The notes under the pieces were generated by a model. It did no database searches and was not told the origin of the DNA. It saw only the letters and a program-made list of their open reading frames with translations. From Planctomycetota bacterium (lineage in GTDB: Bacteria; Planctomycetota; GCA-002687715; DRQF01), in NCBI GenBank assembly GCA_015485455.1, contig WFTN01000396.1:1-7572 (forward strand): a stretch of 7,572 nucleotides of DNA, written 5' to 3'. Both the position numbers and the translations under genes were made by a program. Positions 1 to 7,030 of this stretch are shown piece by piece. Each line of letters begins with the position of its first letter. The first letter of the stretch is position 1.

Positions 1-130
1 GACGTCGGCACTTGGGGCAATAACCAGCGTAAGCATCGCCTTTCGCCGTTTTGTAGATCCGGGCATAGACGGAGCAGCATTCGAAATGGATGCCAAGAAA
101 GGGGCGTTTCTTGTTCTTTGTCGTTTTCAT
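1..130 (-). CDS. Small Cys-rich, putative zinc-binding protein (3' end beyond the window)
   Basis: The frame starts at ATG (130-128, minus strand) and stays open for 43 codons to the left edge, so the C-terminus is missing. An AGGAGA Shine-Dalgarno (140-145) lies 9 bases before the ATG. The protein starts with a Lys/Arg-rich tail, then RPFLGIHFECC, VYARIY and CPKCRR. Cysteines at 18, 19, 38 and 41 look like a CC...CxxC zinc-knuckle or ribbon, although metal binding is inferred. I recall small hypothetical proteins with the same RPFLGI-FxCCxVYxRIY pattern from Planctomycetota and relatives; their function is unknown to me. The gene starts 18 bases after the stop of the radical SAM gene on the same strand, so the two are probably co-transcribed. 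Another frame starting at 140 is also open but lacks this family pattern. Confidence 0.72.
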   Translation of the reverse strand, partial: MKTTKNKKRPFLGIHFECCSVYARIYKTAKGDAYAGYCPKCRR

Positions 131-148
131 TCTGCCGCATCTCCTGGT

Positions 149-1225
149 CTACTTGGAGAATAAGTAAGATGACTCAAGGCAGCTTTTGCATACCGGGAGT
201 TGGTCCCAAGTGCCCTCTTTCATGTGGCGCCTTAGGTTTTTCAGTTTGGGCGAATTCCAAAGGGAGTGGATGCCGTTCTCTTTCACATTACCAATTGTCA
301 ATTTGTAGCTGTATTGAGCGCAGCAGGGGGTTAGGTTGCCGTTCCCCTTGATGGTCACGCGCTCGAATGGTTGAGGACAGGTGTAATCGTCAGGTACTCG
401 CTTCGACGCCGCATGTTGGCCAATGAAGGCATCTTCTGGAGTCGGAGGCTGGTACTCTTGAATCGTCACCATATCCGCCTTTTCTTGCCAGAATTCCATG
501 AAGGCGGGGATCTCATGCTCGTTGATGTTCATGCGAACGAATGACACCCGTAAGATGGGAAGCGTGAGCCCTTTGGCGTTGCGGATCTCCAAGAACCGCT
601 CCACGTTCTTGACGACTTTCTCGAAATTCCCACCGATGCGCACCTTTTCGTAGGTTTCAGCTGTCGCCCCGTCGAGGCCCACGTAGAGTCGTGTCAAGCC
701 TGCATCAATAATAGCTTCTGCCATCGTTTCAGTGAGGAGACTGGCGTTTGTGTTCATCCGAATGTCGAGGAAGCCGGCGTCTTTGGCTTTCTTGATCCGT
801 CGGGGTGTTTCTTTGTCGAGAAGAGGCTCGTTGAGCACGTTGAGATTGATCGATGGGCAGCCATGCTCACCGGCTTCTTCAATGATTTGATCATAGAGCT
901 CTTCTGAAAGGACGTCGTCATAGTGTTGTTTGGCGATGGCTTCTGGGTCGGAATAGGTGCACATAGTGCAGCGATAGTTGCATTTGAGCTGGCTCTCGAT
1001 GCTGATGTGCATGGGAAAGTCAGTCTCAATCTCCAAATTGTGAGCCTGTCGCCAGCGATGGCGATAGGCACCAAATTCAGGGCCTATTTGGTCTTCCAAG
1101 TAGGCGTTGATGTCACCGTGCCGACAGTGGTCTAAGACATAGTCAAAGATTCTTTCAGTCGGTTGATCTTCACAAACCCCTGCTGCTGCGATGTTTGCGT
1201 TCGAAATATCTTGGGTGGTGGCCAT
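149..1225 (-). CDS. Radical SAM enzyme with C-terminal SPASM domain
   Basis: This is a 358-residue cytoplasmic enzyme. It has an N-terminal region of about 70 residues without motifs, then a radical SAM core starting with CNYRCTMC (C82, C86, C89), the CxxxCxxC motif that holds the SAM-cleaving 4Fe-4S cluster. NEPLL near 132-136 corresponds to the GEP-type SAM-binding motif, and YVGLDG near 181-186 is also typical. The C-terminal SPASM region has C283, C301, C302 and CKSC (C346, C349), with the usual GN...LTPCC...IGN...LW...LR layout, and should bind one or two extra Fe-S clusters. SPASM enzymes modify peptides or proteins, or act on sugars and other small molecules; the substrate here cannot be read from the sequence. 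The start is the second ATG because GGAGAG lies 8 bases before it; the upstream ATG at 1246 has no comparable site and adds only 7 residues. A small Cys-rich gene follows closely. Confidence 0.92.
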   Translation of the reverse strand: MATTQDISNANIAAAGVCEDQPTERIFDYVLDHCRHGDINAYLEDQIGPEFGAYRHRWRQAHNLEIETDFPMHISIESQLKCNYRCTMCTYSDPEAIAKQHYDDVLSEELYDQIIEEAGEHGCPSINLNVLNEPLLDKETPRRIKKAKDAGFLDIRMNTNASLLTETMAEAIIDAGLTRLYVGLDGATAETYEKVRIGGNFEKVVKNVERFLEIRNAKGLTLPILRVSFVRMNINEHEIPAFMEFWQEKADMVTIQEYQPPTPEDAFIGQHAASKRVPDDYTCPQPFERVTIKGNGNLTPCCAQYSYKLTIGNVKENGIHSLWNSPKLKNLRRHMKEGTWDQLPVCKSCLESSYLFSK

Positions 1226-1233
1226 CTGTCCAA

Positions 1234-1239
1234 CTCTCC
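1234..1239 (-). promoter_or_regulatory. Shine-Dalgarno site that sets the radical SAM start
   Basis: GGAGAG on the minus strand lies 8 bases before the ATG at 1225. The earlier in-frame ATG at 1246 has no purine-rich site at the right distance. This is the reason for the shorter reading of the gene. Confidence 0.6.
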
Positions 1240-1263
1240 GTCTCATTCCAATTCACTTGGGTA

Positions 1264-1269
1264 ATTATC
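1264..1269 (-). promoter_or_regulatory. Possible -10 box for the radical SAM gene
   Basis: GATAAT on the minus strand matches TATAAT at five of six positions and lies about 40 bases before the start codon. The hexamer 17 bases further upstream (TCAGGT) is a poor -35 box. A short perfect inverted repeat, CCGAG-5 nt-CTCGG (1272-1286), sits in the spacer. This is a weak call from pattern alone. Confidence 0.22.
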
Positions 1270-1470
1270 GACCGAGAATGCCTCGGACCTGAGCCACAAA
1301 TCTGGGGAACGATTCACTGGAGGAGCCAAGGTCGGGAATAAGACCGCTTGACCAGGGAGGCCGGCCCTCCAGCATGTCTAGTTTGAGAGGCATATGGATG
1401 TGGGTTGCCCTGGTTAGATCGACCCCGGCTCAGGAGAGCCACCTGCCTTCCCCAAGAGTTCAGAAACCGC

Positions 1471-1476
1471 TATAAC
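1471..1476 (+). promoter_or_regulatory. Possible -10 box for the ArnT-like gene
   Basis: TATAAC matches the sigma-70 -10 consensus at five of six positions and lies 38 bases before the ATG at 1514, which would give a leader of about 30 bases. The hexamer at -35 spacing (TTCCCC, 1448-1453) is poor, so the call is weak. Confidence 0.27.
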
Positions 1477-1513
1477 GAGCCCGCCAGTTTGGGGGCCACA
1501 AGGTCATGAATAA

Positions 1514-3232
1514 ATGTGGATTCGAGGATCAAAACAATTGGCCAAGTTCCGGACTCTGTTTCTGATCGTCGTGGTGGCGATACCTGCTCTCTTCTTCGGG
1601 TTAGGAAAACGGGCCCTGTGGAACCCAGTTGAACCTCGCTATGCCTCCATCTGTGCCGAAATGCAGCAGCAAGAAACTTGGCTCGTTCCGACTTATAATT
1701 TGCGTCCTTATGATCAGAAGCCGGCACTCTTTTTTTGGCTGGGAGCCGCCAGCCTCTCCATGGCCCATGATTCTTCCTCCAGGCTCTTTTTTGTCCGCCT
1801 GCCATCAGCTTTGGGTGGCCTACTCCTTGTTCTTGGAACCTGGGTTATGGGTCATGAGCTCCTCGACAAGAAAAAGGCGCTCATGGCGGCGCTCTTGGCC
1901 ACAACATGTTGGATCAACTTTTGGTCGTCACGGTTTTGTCATTTGGATACCTTGTTCGCCGCCAGTGTGACTTGGGCCCTTTACTTCTCCCATCGCTTGC
2001 TGAGGTTAGCGCCGGGGCCTGCCCGAATAAGGGCGATGTGTTGTTTGATATTGAGTTTCGTTTTTGGCCTCATGCTGAAAGGCCCGGGGATCCTCGCTTT
2101 TGTTGTGGTGACCTTTCTTCTTCTGGCTGCGATGGAGAGAAGTTGGTCCTCAATGAAGAGGTCTGGGATTCTTTGGGGGATTCCTGGAGCCCTCTTGGTC
2201 GCGGCGTTGTGGTTCATACCTGCATGGATTCAGGCTGGGAATGGATGGGCAAAATCGTTGCTCTATGATGCGGGTGTCATGCATCTATTTGACCCGACGA
2301 ATAAACCAAAGCACACTATCTTTTACTATCCGATTATTCTGTTCGTTCTTCTGGCTCCTTGGAGTTTCTTGGCACCAGCGCTTTTGGGCTCTCTGTGGCG
2401 GCGGAAGAATGAAGCCTTCGCCGGAAACAAGGAGAATCTCAGATTTGTGGTGGCATGGTGTTTCGGGATTGTCTTAGTCCTTTACACGGGGACGACCTAT
2501 CGCAGCCGTTATTTGATTCCTCTTGTTGCTCCATTTTCTATTTGCATGTCCGAGTTCCTGGGCCATGTATTTAGACGGGGAGAGCGGCGATCCTCTATGG
2601 CCAACATTGGCATTGTCGCCATGATCGCTCTGTTGCTCGTGATGGGGCTGTCCTTCGTTTTTCCCAACTTCCTCGCTCATCAGTTCTCTAATCCGGCTTG
2701 GGCGCGTTTCTTCGCGGTCCTCGGTGAACGGGGTTTGACACCAAGAGTCTGCGGACTTGTTGTTGTCTTGTTTGCCGTCCTTTCCGCTGGGGCCGTTCTT
2801 AGGAGCCGATTTAAGTTGGCGTTCGGAACGATGATCCTTGCTATTGTTCTTACCTTTGCTTCCTGGTCGGTCGTCGGTGTTCCCGTTGTGGATGCCTGTT
2901 CTGGCGATGATAGGCTCTTGGCTGTGATCCGATCGAACCTCGGAGATGGCACTCGCCTTGTGGCTGTGGCGAGTTACGCCAAACGTGAATCCACCGAAGG
3001 CTATTTCCATTTCGAAGTTGGTCAGAATTTGGAATGCGTTGCTGAGGATGAAGTGAGTTTGGGCAAGCTTCTGAAGGGAGATCCTTGTTTGCTTCTTTTG
3101 CGGCAAAGGGATTTGGAACGGATAGGCGAGGCTCGGTTCTCCCGGTGGCAAAAAATCGGCAATCAGGCTCTTGGTCGTCATAAAGTGAGAATCTATCGGA
3201 ACTCTCCAGCCCTTGGGCTTGAAGGGGATTAG
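1514..3232 (+). CDS. ArnT/GT39-like integral membrane glycosyltransferase
   Basis: This 572-residue protein has about 12-13 hydrophobic segments between residues 12 and 455, then a soluble C-terminal domain of about 115 residues, which is the ArnT layout. The first periplasmic loop reads LWNPVEPRYASICAEM (35-50), followed by a Lys-Pro (69-70) and VRLPSALGG (94-102), all matching the ArnT/PMT superfamily. Other family marks are LDTLF with D145, KGPG (189-192), HTIFYYP then PWS (268-284) and TTYRSRYLIPL (327-337). Known relatives move a sugar from undecaprenyl phosphate to lipid A or another acceptor on the periplasmic face; donor and acceptor here are unknown. Unusually, E. coli ArnT has PDE where this protein has PVE, so an expected acidic residue is valine. 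The start ATG has AAGG about 10 bases upstream, a modest site. The gene is alone on its strand and converges on the MsbA-like exporter, which suggests, but does not prove, shared lipid work. Confidence 0.88.
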   Translation: MWIRGSKQLAKFRTLFLIVVVAIPALFFGLGKRALWNPVEPRYASICAEMQQQETWLVPTYNLRPYDQKPALFFWLGAASLSMAHDSSSRLFFVRLPSALGGLLLVLGTWVMGHELLDKKKALMAALLATTCWINFWSSRFCHLDTLFAASVTWALYFSHRLLRLAPGPARIRAMCCLILSFVFGLMLKGPGILAFVVVTFLLLAAMERSWSSMKRSGILWGIPGALLVAALWFIPAWIQAGNGWAKSLLYDAGVMHLFDPTNKPKHTIFYYPIILFVLLAPWSFLAPALLGSLWRRKNEAFAGNKENLRFVVAWCFGIVLVLYTGTTYRSRYLIPLVAPFSICMSEFLGHVFRRGERRSSMANIGIVAMIALLLVMGLSFVFPNFLAHQFSNPAWARFFAVLGERGLTPRVCGLVVVLFAVLSAGAVLRSRFKLAFGTMILAIVLTFASWSVVGVPVVDACSGDDRLLAVIRSNLGDGTRLVAVASYAKRESTEGYFHFEVGQNLECVAEDEVSLGKLLKGDPCLLLLRQRDLERIGEARFSRWQKIGNQALGRHKVRIYRNSPALGLEGD

Positions 3233-3286
3233 GCCGCCTCAGTCTTTGAGCCGTGGCTGTTGGATGTGAGGATGATTCCCTGAGAA

Positions 3287-3331
3287 GGTGCCGAACGTAG
3301 GGTTCACGTGCGCGACGTTAAGGTTGGCACC
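3287..3331. terminator. Hairpin between convergent genes, possible two-way terminator
   Basis: GGTGCC (3287-3292) pairs with GGCACC (3326-3331). Inside it, AACGT (3294-3298) can pair with ACGTT (3315-3319), around a loop of 16 bases holding CACGTG. It lies between the stop of the ArnT-like gene (3232) and the stop of the exporter gene (3374, opposite strand), where a shared terminator would be expected. Neither side has a run of T, so it is not a classic intrinsic terminator. Confidence 0.33.
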
Positions 3332-3373
3332 GCTGGCTGGCGAGACCGTGAAAATTCGGGTTGGCAACTTCGG

Positions 3374-5260
3374 CTAAAGTGAGTGGGAATCGGATTTGTC
3401 GTGAGAGCTTTGCGAGCGGTAAAGTCGGGAGTAGACCCCTTGTTTGGCGAGGAGTTCCGCATGGTTGCCGGATTCCACCAACTGTCCTTGATCGAGGACC
3501 AGGATATTGTCGGCGTCAACGACGGTCGAAAGACGGTGGGCAATTACCAGGACTGTCCGGCCCTTCATGAGATTCTTGAGGGCTTCTTGGACTGCGCGCT
3601 CCGATTCTGTATCCAGACTACTGGTAGCTTCATCCAGAATGAGCAAGGACGCATCCTTGAGGATAGCACGGGCGATGGTCACTCTTTGCAATTGTCCACC
3701 AGAAAGCGATACGCCTTGCTCTCCAACAATGGTCTCATACCCTTCAGGCAAATCTTCGATCAAGTCGTGGATGTTGGCGGCTTTCGCTGCGGCCTCAATC
3801 TCTTTCTCACTGGCACCTACATGACCATAGGCGATGTTCTCACGAATTGTGGTATTGAATAGGAATGGTCGTTGACTGACAACGGCCATTTGGTTGAGTA
3901 GGCACTCTCTTTTGATTTTCTGGCTGGGAATGCCGTCAATGAGAATTTGGCCGGAAGAAGGTTCATGAAAGCGAAACAGCAGGTCGGCGATGGTTGACTT
4001 GCCAGCGCCGGAGGGGCCGACCAATGCGACCGTCGTGCCACCGGGAATGTTGAAGCTCAACTTGTGCAGGACTTCGGTGGGGGTGGAGTTGTCGTCGGCA
4101 TATTCGAAGCTGACCGAATCAAAAGCTAGGGACTCTTTGATGGGGCCGATATCAAGAGCGCCCTGTTGGTCTGGGGTGGTGATCTCTTGGTCGATGATCT
4201 CGAATACGCGCCCAGCGGCAGCCATGGACTCTTGCCAATCGTTGTATGCCACTGATATCCGTCGCAGAGGACGATAGGCCGTTGCTAGAGCAATCAAAAA
4301 TGCCATGAATGTTGAGCCGTCCAAGCCCCACATTTGGTTGATAGTAAGCCAGCCTCCGACGCCCATAACCAAGGCTAAGGTGATGCCATAAACAACATCC
4401 ATGACACCCCGTCCCGCGGCCTTGGCCCGAATCAAGGCCGACTGACGTTCGAGCCATCGTTGGTTAATTTTTCGGTAACGCGCGGCCTCGAGCTTTTCTG
4501 CACGAAACGCCTTGATGACCCGCAGGCCTGAAAGTGTTTGATTGATGGCTTCCATGGTCTCTCCCAATGAGACCAAGCTGCGACGACTCCGTTTGCGAAC
4601 CTTTTCGCCAATCATGGCCAATGGGAAAACAACAAACGGCCCCAGAACTAAGGTGACAAGAGTGAGTCTCCAGTTTAAGGCGAAGGCAACGCTCAGGGAC
4701 AGGGCAAAAATCAAAGGTTGCAAGACCAAGATCATGATAAAGATGCGTATGGCGTTGTAGGTGATTTGAATATCAGTGGAAAAACGTGAAATCAAATCTC
4801 CTATCTTGCGTTTGGTATAGAACGAAATCGGAAGCTCTAAGATCTTGTCCATCAGAGAACATCGTAAGTCAACAACGATGAGGGCAGATAGGTAGCGACC
4901 ATTGAAAGTGTTGGCGTAAGTCGCAACCGCCGAAACAATACCGAGGATGACCAAGGCGAAGATGACAAAGATTAAGGCCTCATGGCGAACATCTTCCAAG
5001 GCATAACCGAAGGCTCCAGAAAGGTAGGCTCCCACTTGGCTACACCAGTCTTGAACCACAGAACCTTCAGCGTTATTGGTGGGGAATAGGATGTCAATCG
5101 CGGCCTTGGCTAAGCCGATGGGAGCGATCTCCGCAGCGGCGGCAATCACCATGGTAGCCACCGTGACGATGAGCCTACTTCTATGCCCCTTGATTCGTCT
5201 CAAGAGCCTGAGTGTCTGGGCGAGGTTCTTGTTTTTAGACGATTTGAAAATGTCTCTCAC
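3374..5260 (-). CDS. MsbA-like ABC exporter, fused membrane and ATPase domains
   Basis: This 628-residue half-transporter works as a homodimer in the inner membrane. The membrane domain (about 25-340) has about six hydrophobic helices and the usual coupling-helix text RKIGDLISRFSTD (151-163). The ATPase domain (about 378-615) is intact: Walker A GPSGAGKST (415-423), Q-loop SQRPFLFN (Q463), signature LSGGQ (519-523), Walker B LLILDE (539-544, E544 catalytic), D-loop SSLD and H-loop H575. Length and order match MsbA and related lipid or lipid-linked oligosaccharide flippases, as well as multidrug exporters; the substrate is not determined. Residues 60-95 form a longer-than-usual first outer loop. 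The start is GTG; an in-frame TAG lies 7 codons before it and the next Met (37) falls inside the first helix. The GGAAGG purine run touches the GTG, so initiation probably depends on coupling with the methyltransferase gene, whose stop is 7 bases upstream. Confidence 0.93.
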   Translation of the reverse strand: MRDIFKSSKNKNLAQTLRLLRRIKGHRSRLIVTVATMVIAAAAEIAPIGLAKAAIDILFPTNNAEGSVVQDWCSQVGAYLSGAFGYALEDVRHEALIFVIFALVILGIVSAVATYANTFNGRYLSALIVVDLRCSLMDKILELPISFYTKRKIGDLISRFSTDIQITYNAIRIFIMILVLQPLIFALSLSVAFALNWRLTLVTLVLGPFVVFPLAMIGEKVRKRSRRSLVSLGETMEAINQTLSGLRVIKAFRAEKLEAARYRKINQRWLERQSALIRAKAAGRGVMDVVYGITLALVMGVGGWLTINQMWGLDGSTFMAFLIALATAYRPLRRISVAYNDWQESMAAAGRVFEIIDQEITTPDQQGALDIGPIKESLAFDSVSFEYADDNSTPTEVLHKLSFNIPGGTTVALVGPSGAGKSTIADLLFRFHEPSSGQILIDGIPSQKIKRECLLNQMAVVSQRPFLFNTTIRENIAYGHVGASEKEIEAAAKAANIHDLIEDLPEGYETIVGEQGVSLSGGQLQRVTIARAILKDASLLILDEATSSLDTESERAVQEALKNLMKGRTVLVIAHRLSTVVDADNILVLDQGQLVESGNHAELLAKQGVYSRLYRSQSSHDKSDSHSL

Positions 5261-5267
5261 CCTTCCA

Positions 5268-5948
5268 TCAAATTCGCTCTAAGACCGCATAACGTGTTTC
5301 TTTCAAGAAGCCGGTGGGGTAAACCTGAGACAGCCGAAATCCTTGCGGTTTGACTTGCTCTTCGAGCCATCTGGCCGTGTGGGAGTAACGTCCCGAGGGT
5401 TCTCCACCCTTGGCCATGTTAAGCAATGACCGACAATTCCGCATGACGTAGTGCAGAGAAAAAGGGTGAAAGAACGTCACAACCAAGAGGCGATCAGTGA
5501 CACGGGCCAATCCATGGAGAACAGATGATCGGGTCTTGGTAGGCAAGTGATGGAGGAAACGAAGCGAAAGCGTGGTATCAAATGACCGCGGTCCGAAGGG
5601 GGCTTGCTCCAGGTCGCAATGCAGTAAGTCGTATCGGAGCGTTGTAGCTTTCAATCGTTCTCGAGCTCGTTCTAGCATGGGTCGCGAATAATCAGCGCCA
5701 AAGTAGCGAAAATCGCTGCCGTTTAAGAGGGCTCCCACGCGCGCGACGCCGCAGGGGGCATCCAAGAGCGTCTCGCCGATGCCATATTGCTCCAAGATTC
5801 GCTTGAGGACAGCATTCTCTGGCCCCCTTCGGCCTTCAGACTTCTTCAGGTAATGGTCTGCCATGCTGTCCGTGTACTTGACACGCCCGGTGTAGAATTC
5901 CGACTCTATATCTGAGTCCTGGTTTTTCTTCCTTGGCCCTTCGAGCAT
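5268..5948 (-). CDS. Class I SAM-dependent methyltransferase
   Basis: A 226-residue cytoplasmic enzyme of the Methyltransf_11/25 type. Motif I is TLLDAPCGVARVG (60-72), motif II is GADYSRPMLERAR (84-96) with the Asp expected to hold the SAM ribose, and the later motifs are CDLEQAPFGPRSFD and LSLRFLHHL. Motif I is odd: the common GxG is GVA, although DxPCG forms are familiar in this family. There is no predicted membrane helix. The substrate is unknown; lipids, quinones, sugars and small metabolites are all possible. It is the first gene of a two-gene unit with the MsbA-like exporter, hinting at a lipid or exported substrate. Start choice: ATG at 5948 is preferred over a GTG at 6041. The 31 extra codons have about 39 % GC in third positions against about 67 % in the next 60-70 codons, and the GTG has its GGTGA directly against it. 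The 5948 site has only a weak GGA upstream. Confidence 0.85.
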   Translation of the reverse strand: MLEGPRKKNQDSDIESEFYTGRVKYTDSMADHYLKKSEGRRGPENAVLKRILEQYGIGETLLDAPCGVARVGALLNGSDFRYFGADYSRPMLERARERLKATTLRYDLLHCDLEQAPFGPRSFDTTLSLRFLHHLPTKTRSSVLHGLARVTDRLLVVTFFHPFSLHYVMRNCRSLLNMAKGGEPSGRYSHTARWLEEQVKPQGFRLSQVYPTGFLKETRYAVLERI

Positions 5949-6244
5949 CGGTGGATCATCCAAACGATTTGAAACAATAGAGCCGCTTGGCCCAGGGCTT
6001 TTGATAGCAAGATGAGCCAGTTGCCCGTAGGATATTTTCACTCACCAAGTATGGCGAAATTGACAGGGCTTTTTGGCATTGATTTCTCTTGATCTGCAAG
6101 AACGGCGGAAGAAACGGTCGCAATGGATGTGGCCGGCGGGGACAGGAATGGAGACAGATCTGGAAACTGAGGAGGTAGGGTGGTTAGAGTATCCTGCATC
6201 TCTTCCATGAGCCGAATCCACTCAGTATGAATTGGGAATCACAC

Positions 6245-6973
6245 ATGCGCGCCACTTTCAGAATTGCATTCTCCTTAGCCATCTTGCTCACCATGCTCTT
6301 GTCAGGTTGCTCTACGCCGGCGGCTCCTAAGCCAACCACGATTCAACAATGGGGGTCGATGAAGCAGGTCCTTCGCCAAGGACACACGGAGGCTCGGGTG
6401 TGCCTCAGCGAAATCTGTGTCAGCGACAACATGGTTGCGGTTGGTGCACTCGAAGGGCTCAAGGGAGAAATCACGGTGATCAACGGCGAAGCGTGGATAG
6501 CCCGGGCGCCCCAAGTTGATGAGATTGTTGGTGAGCACACCAGGAACTCGACGGCCTACGCCACACTCATGGTGGCAAGTGATGTCGAAGCATGGCAAGA
6601 GATTCTGATCACTGAAGAATCAGATGACGATCTTGATGCCATTATTCTTGCCCATGCCATAGCTGTCGGTGTTGACGTTTCAAAGCCGTTCCCTTTTCTT
6701 ATCCAAGGTGAATTTGCAGATGTTCATTTGCATGTGATTCGGGGTGGATGCCCGATCGCCAACCCGGAAGGTCCGAAACCAGCCCGCGTTGAAGAGGTCT
6801 TGGCTCAAGGCAAGATCGTTGGCTTTTACGCCGAAAACTCAGCGGGAGATCTCACCCATCACACTTCCGACGTTCACGCTCACGTCGTCATTGATGGCAA
6901 GAAACTCGCCTCGGGTCACATGGACTCAGTCAAGCTGAAGGTTGGGAACATCCTCCGCCTGCCTATACGCTAA
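6245..6973 (+). CDS. Acetolactate-decarboxylase-like lipoprotein
   Basis: This 242-residue protein starts with a lipoprotein signal: Arg residues, a hydrophobic stretch (7-19) and lipobox LSGC with C22 as the lipidated residue. It should sit on the periplasmic side of a membrane. The mature part resembles alpha-acetolactate decarboxylase (AlsD/BudA, which makes acetoin from acetolactate): VGALEGLKGEITVINGEAW (66-84, E75), KPFPFLIQGEF, then KIVGFYAE and VHAHVVIDGKKLASGH with H211, H213 and H225. The HxH plus a third His 12 residues on matches the zinc site as I remember it for the Brevibacillus enzyme. R166 may match its conserved Arg. The protein ends 17 residues after the third His, so the conserved C-terminal Glu region seems absent and activity is doubtful. 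A second HxH (161/163) is present. The ATG at 6245 is preferred over 6227 because GGGA lies 7 bases before it and it gives a normal signal peptide. The PPC/DUF296 fold is an alternative relation. Confidence 0.82.
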   Translation: MRATFRIAFSLAILLTMLLSGCSTPAAPKPTTIQQWGSMKQVLRQGHTEARVCLSEICVSDNMVAVGALEGLKGEITVINGEAWIARAPQVDEIVGEHTRNSTAYATLMVASDVEAWQEILITEESDDDLDAIILAHAIAVGVDVSKPFPFLIQGEFADVHLHVIRGGCPIANPEGPKPARVEEVLAQGKIVGFYAENSAGDLTHHTSDVHAHVVIDGKKLASGHMDSVKLKVGNILRLPIR

Positions 6974-7003
6974 TCAACACGTCTGATGACAACTTGTGGC
7001 TCC

Positions 7004-7030
7004 GCTGAATCCGTCTTTCGTCGGGTTAGC
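7004..7030. terminator. Hairpin over the stop codon of the right-edge gene
   Basis: GCTGAATCCG (7004-7013) pairs with CGGGTTAGC (7022-7030) as a stem of about nine pairs with one G bulge and one wobble, around an 8-base loop; one more C-G pair can be added outside. It lies between two convergent genes and includes the TAA of the minus-strand gene. There is no T run on either strand, so a role as a two-way terminator is only possible. Confidence 0.33.

Noticed and set aside
1..140. Alternative open frame starting at ATG 140 on the minus strand
   Set aside because: Its start overlaps the Shine-Dalgarno of the small Cys-rich gene and its translation lacks the recognisable family pattern.
1356..1370. 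GC-rich near-palindrome GGAGG-CCGGC-CCTCC in the divergent region
   Set aside because: The stem is only 5 bases with no T run on either side and no evidence of a role as terminator or operator.
1288..1434. Inverted octamers CCTGAGCC (1288-1295) and GGCTCAGG (1427-1434)
   Set aside because: They are 131 bases apart with no other pairing support, so chance is likely.
1375..1476. 33-codon plus-strand frame before the ArnT-like gene
   Set aside because: No ribosome site precedes its ATG and the translation shows no signal or motif.
2474..3181. Long open frame (235 codons) on the minus strand inside the ArnT-like gene
   Set aside because: Its translation is low-complexity and polar with no domain, and it is fully antisense to a gene with clear family motifs.
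3383..3862. 159-codon plus-strand frame inside the exporter gene
   Set aside because: It is antisense to the ATPase domain with intact Walker and signature motifs, so it is a shadow.
6060..6065. Perfect TTGACA -35 hexamer upstream of the lipoprotein
   Set aside because: No acceptable -10 box lies 16-18 bases downstream (TTTCTC at best), and it is about 180 bases from the gene.
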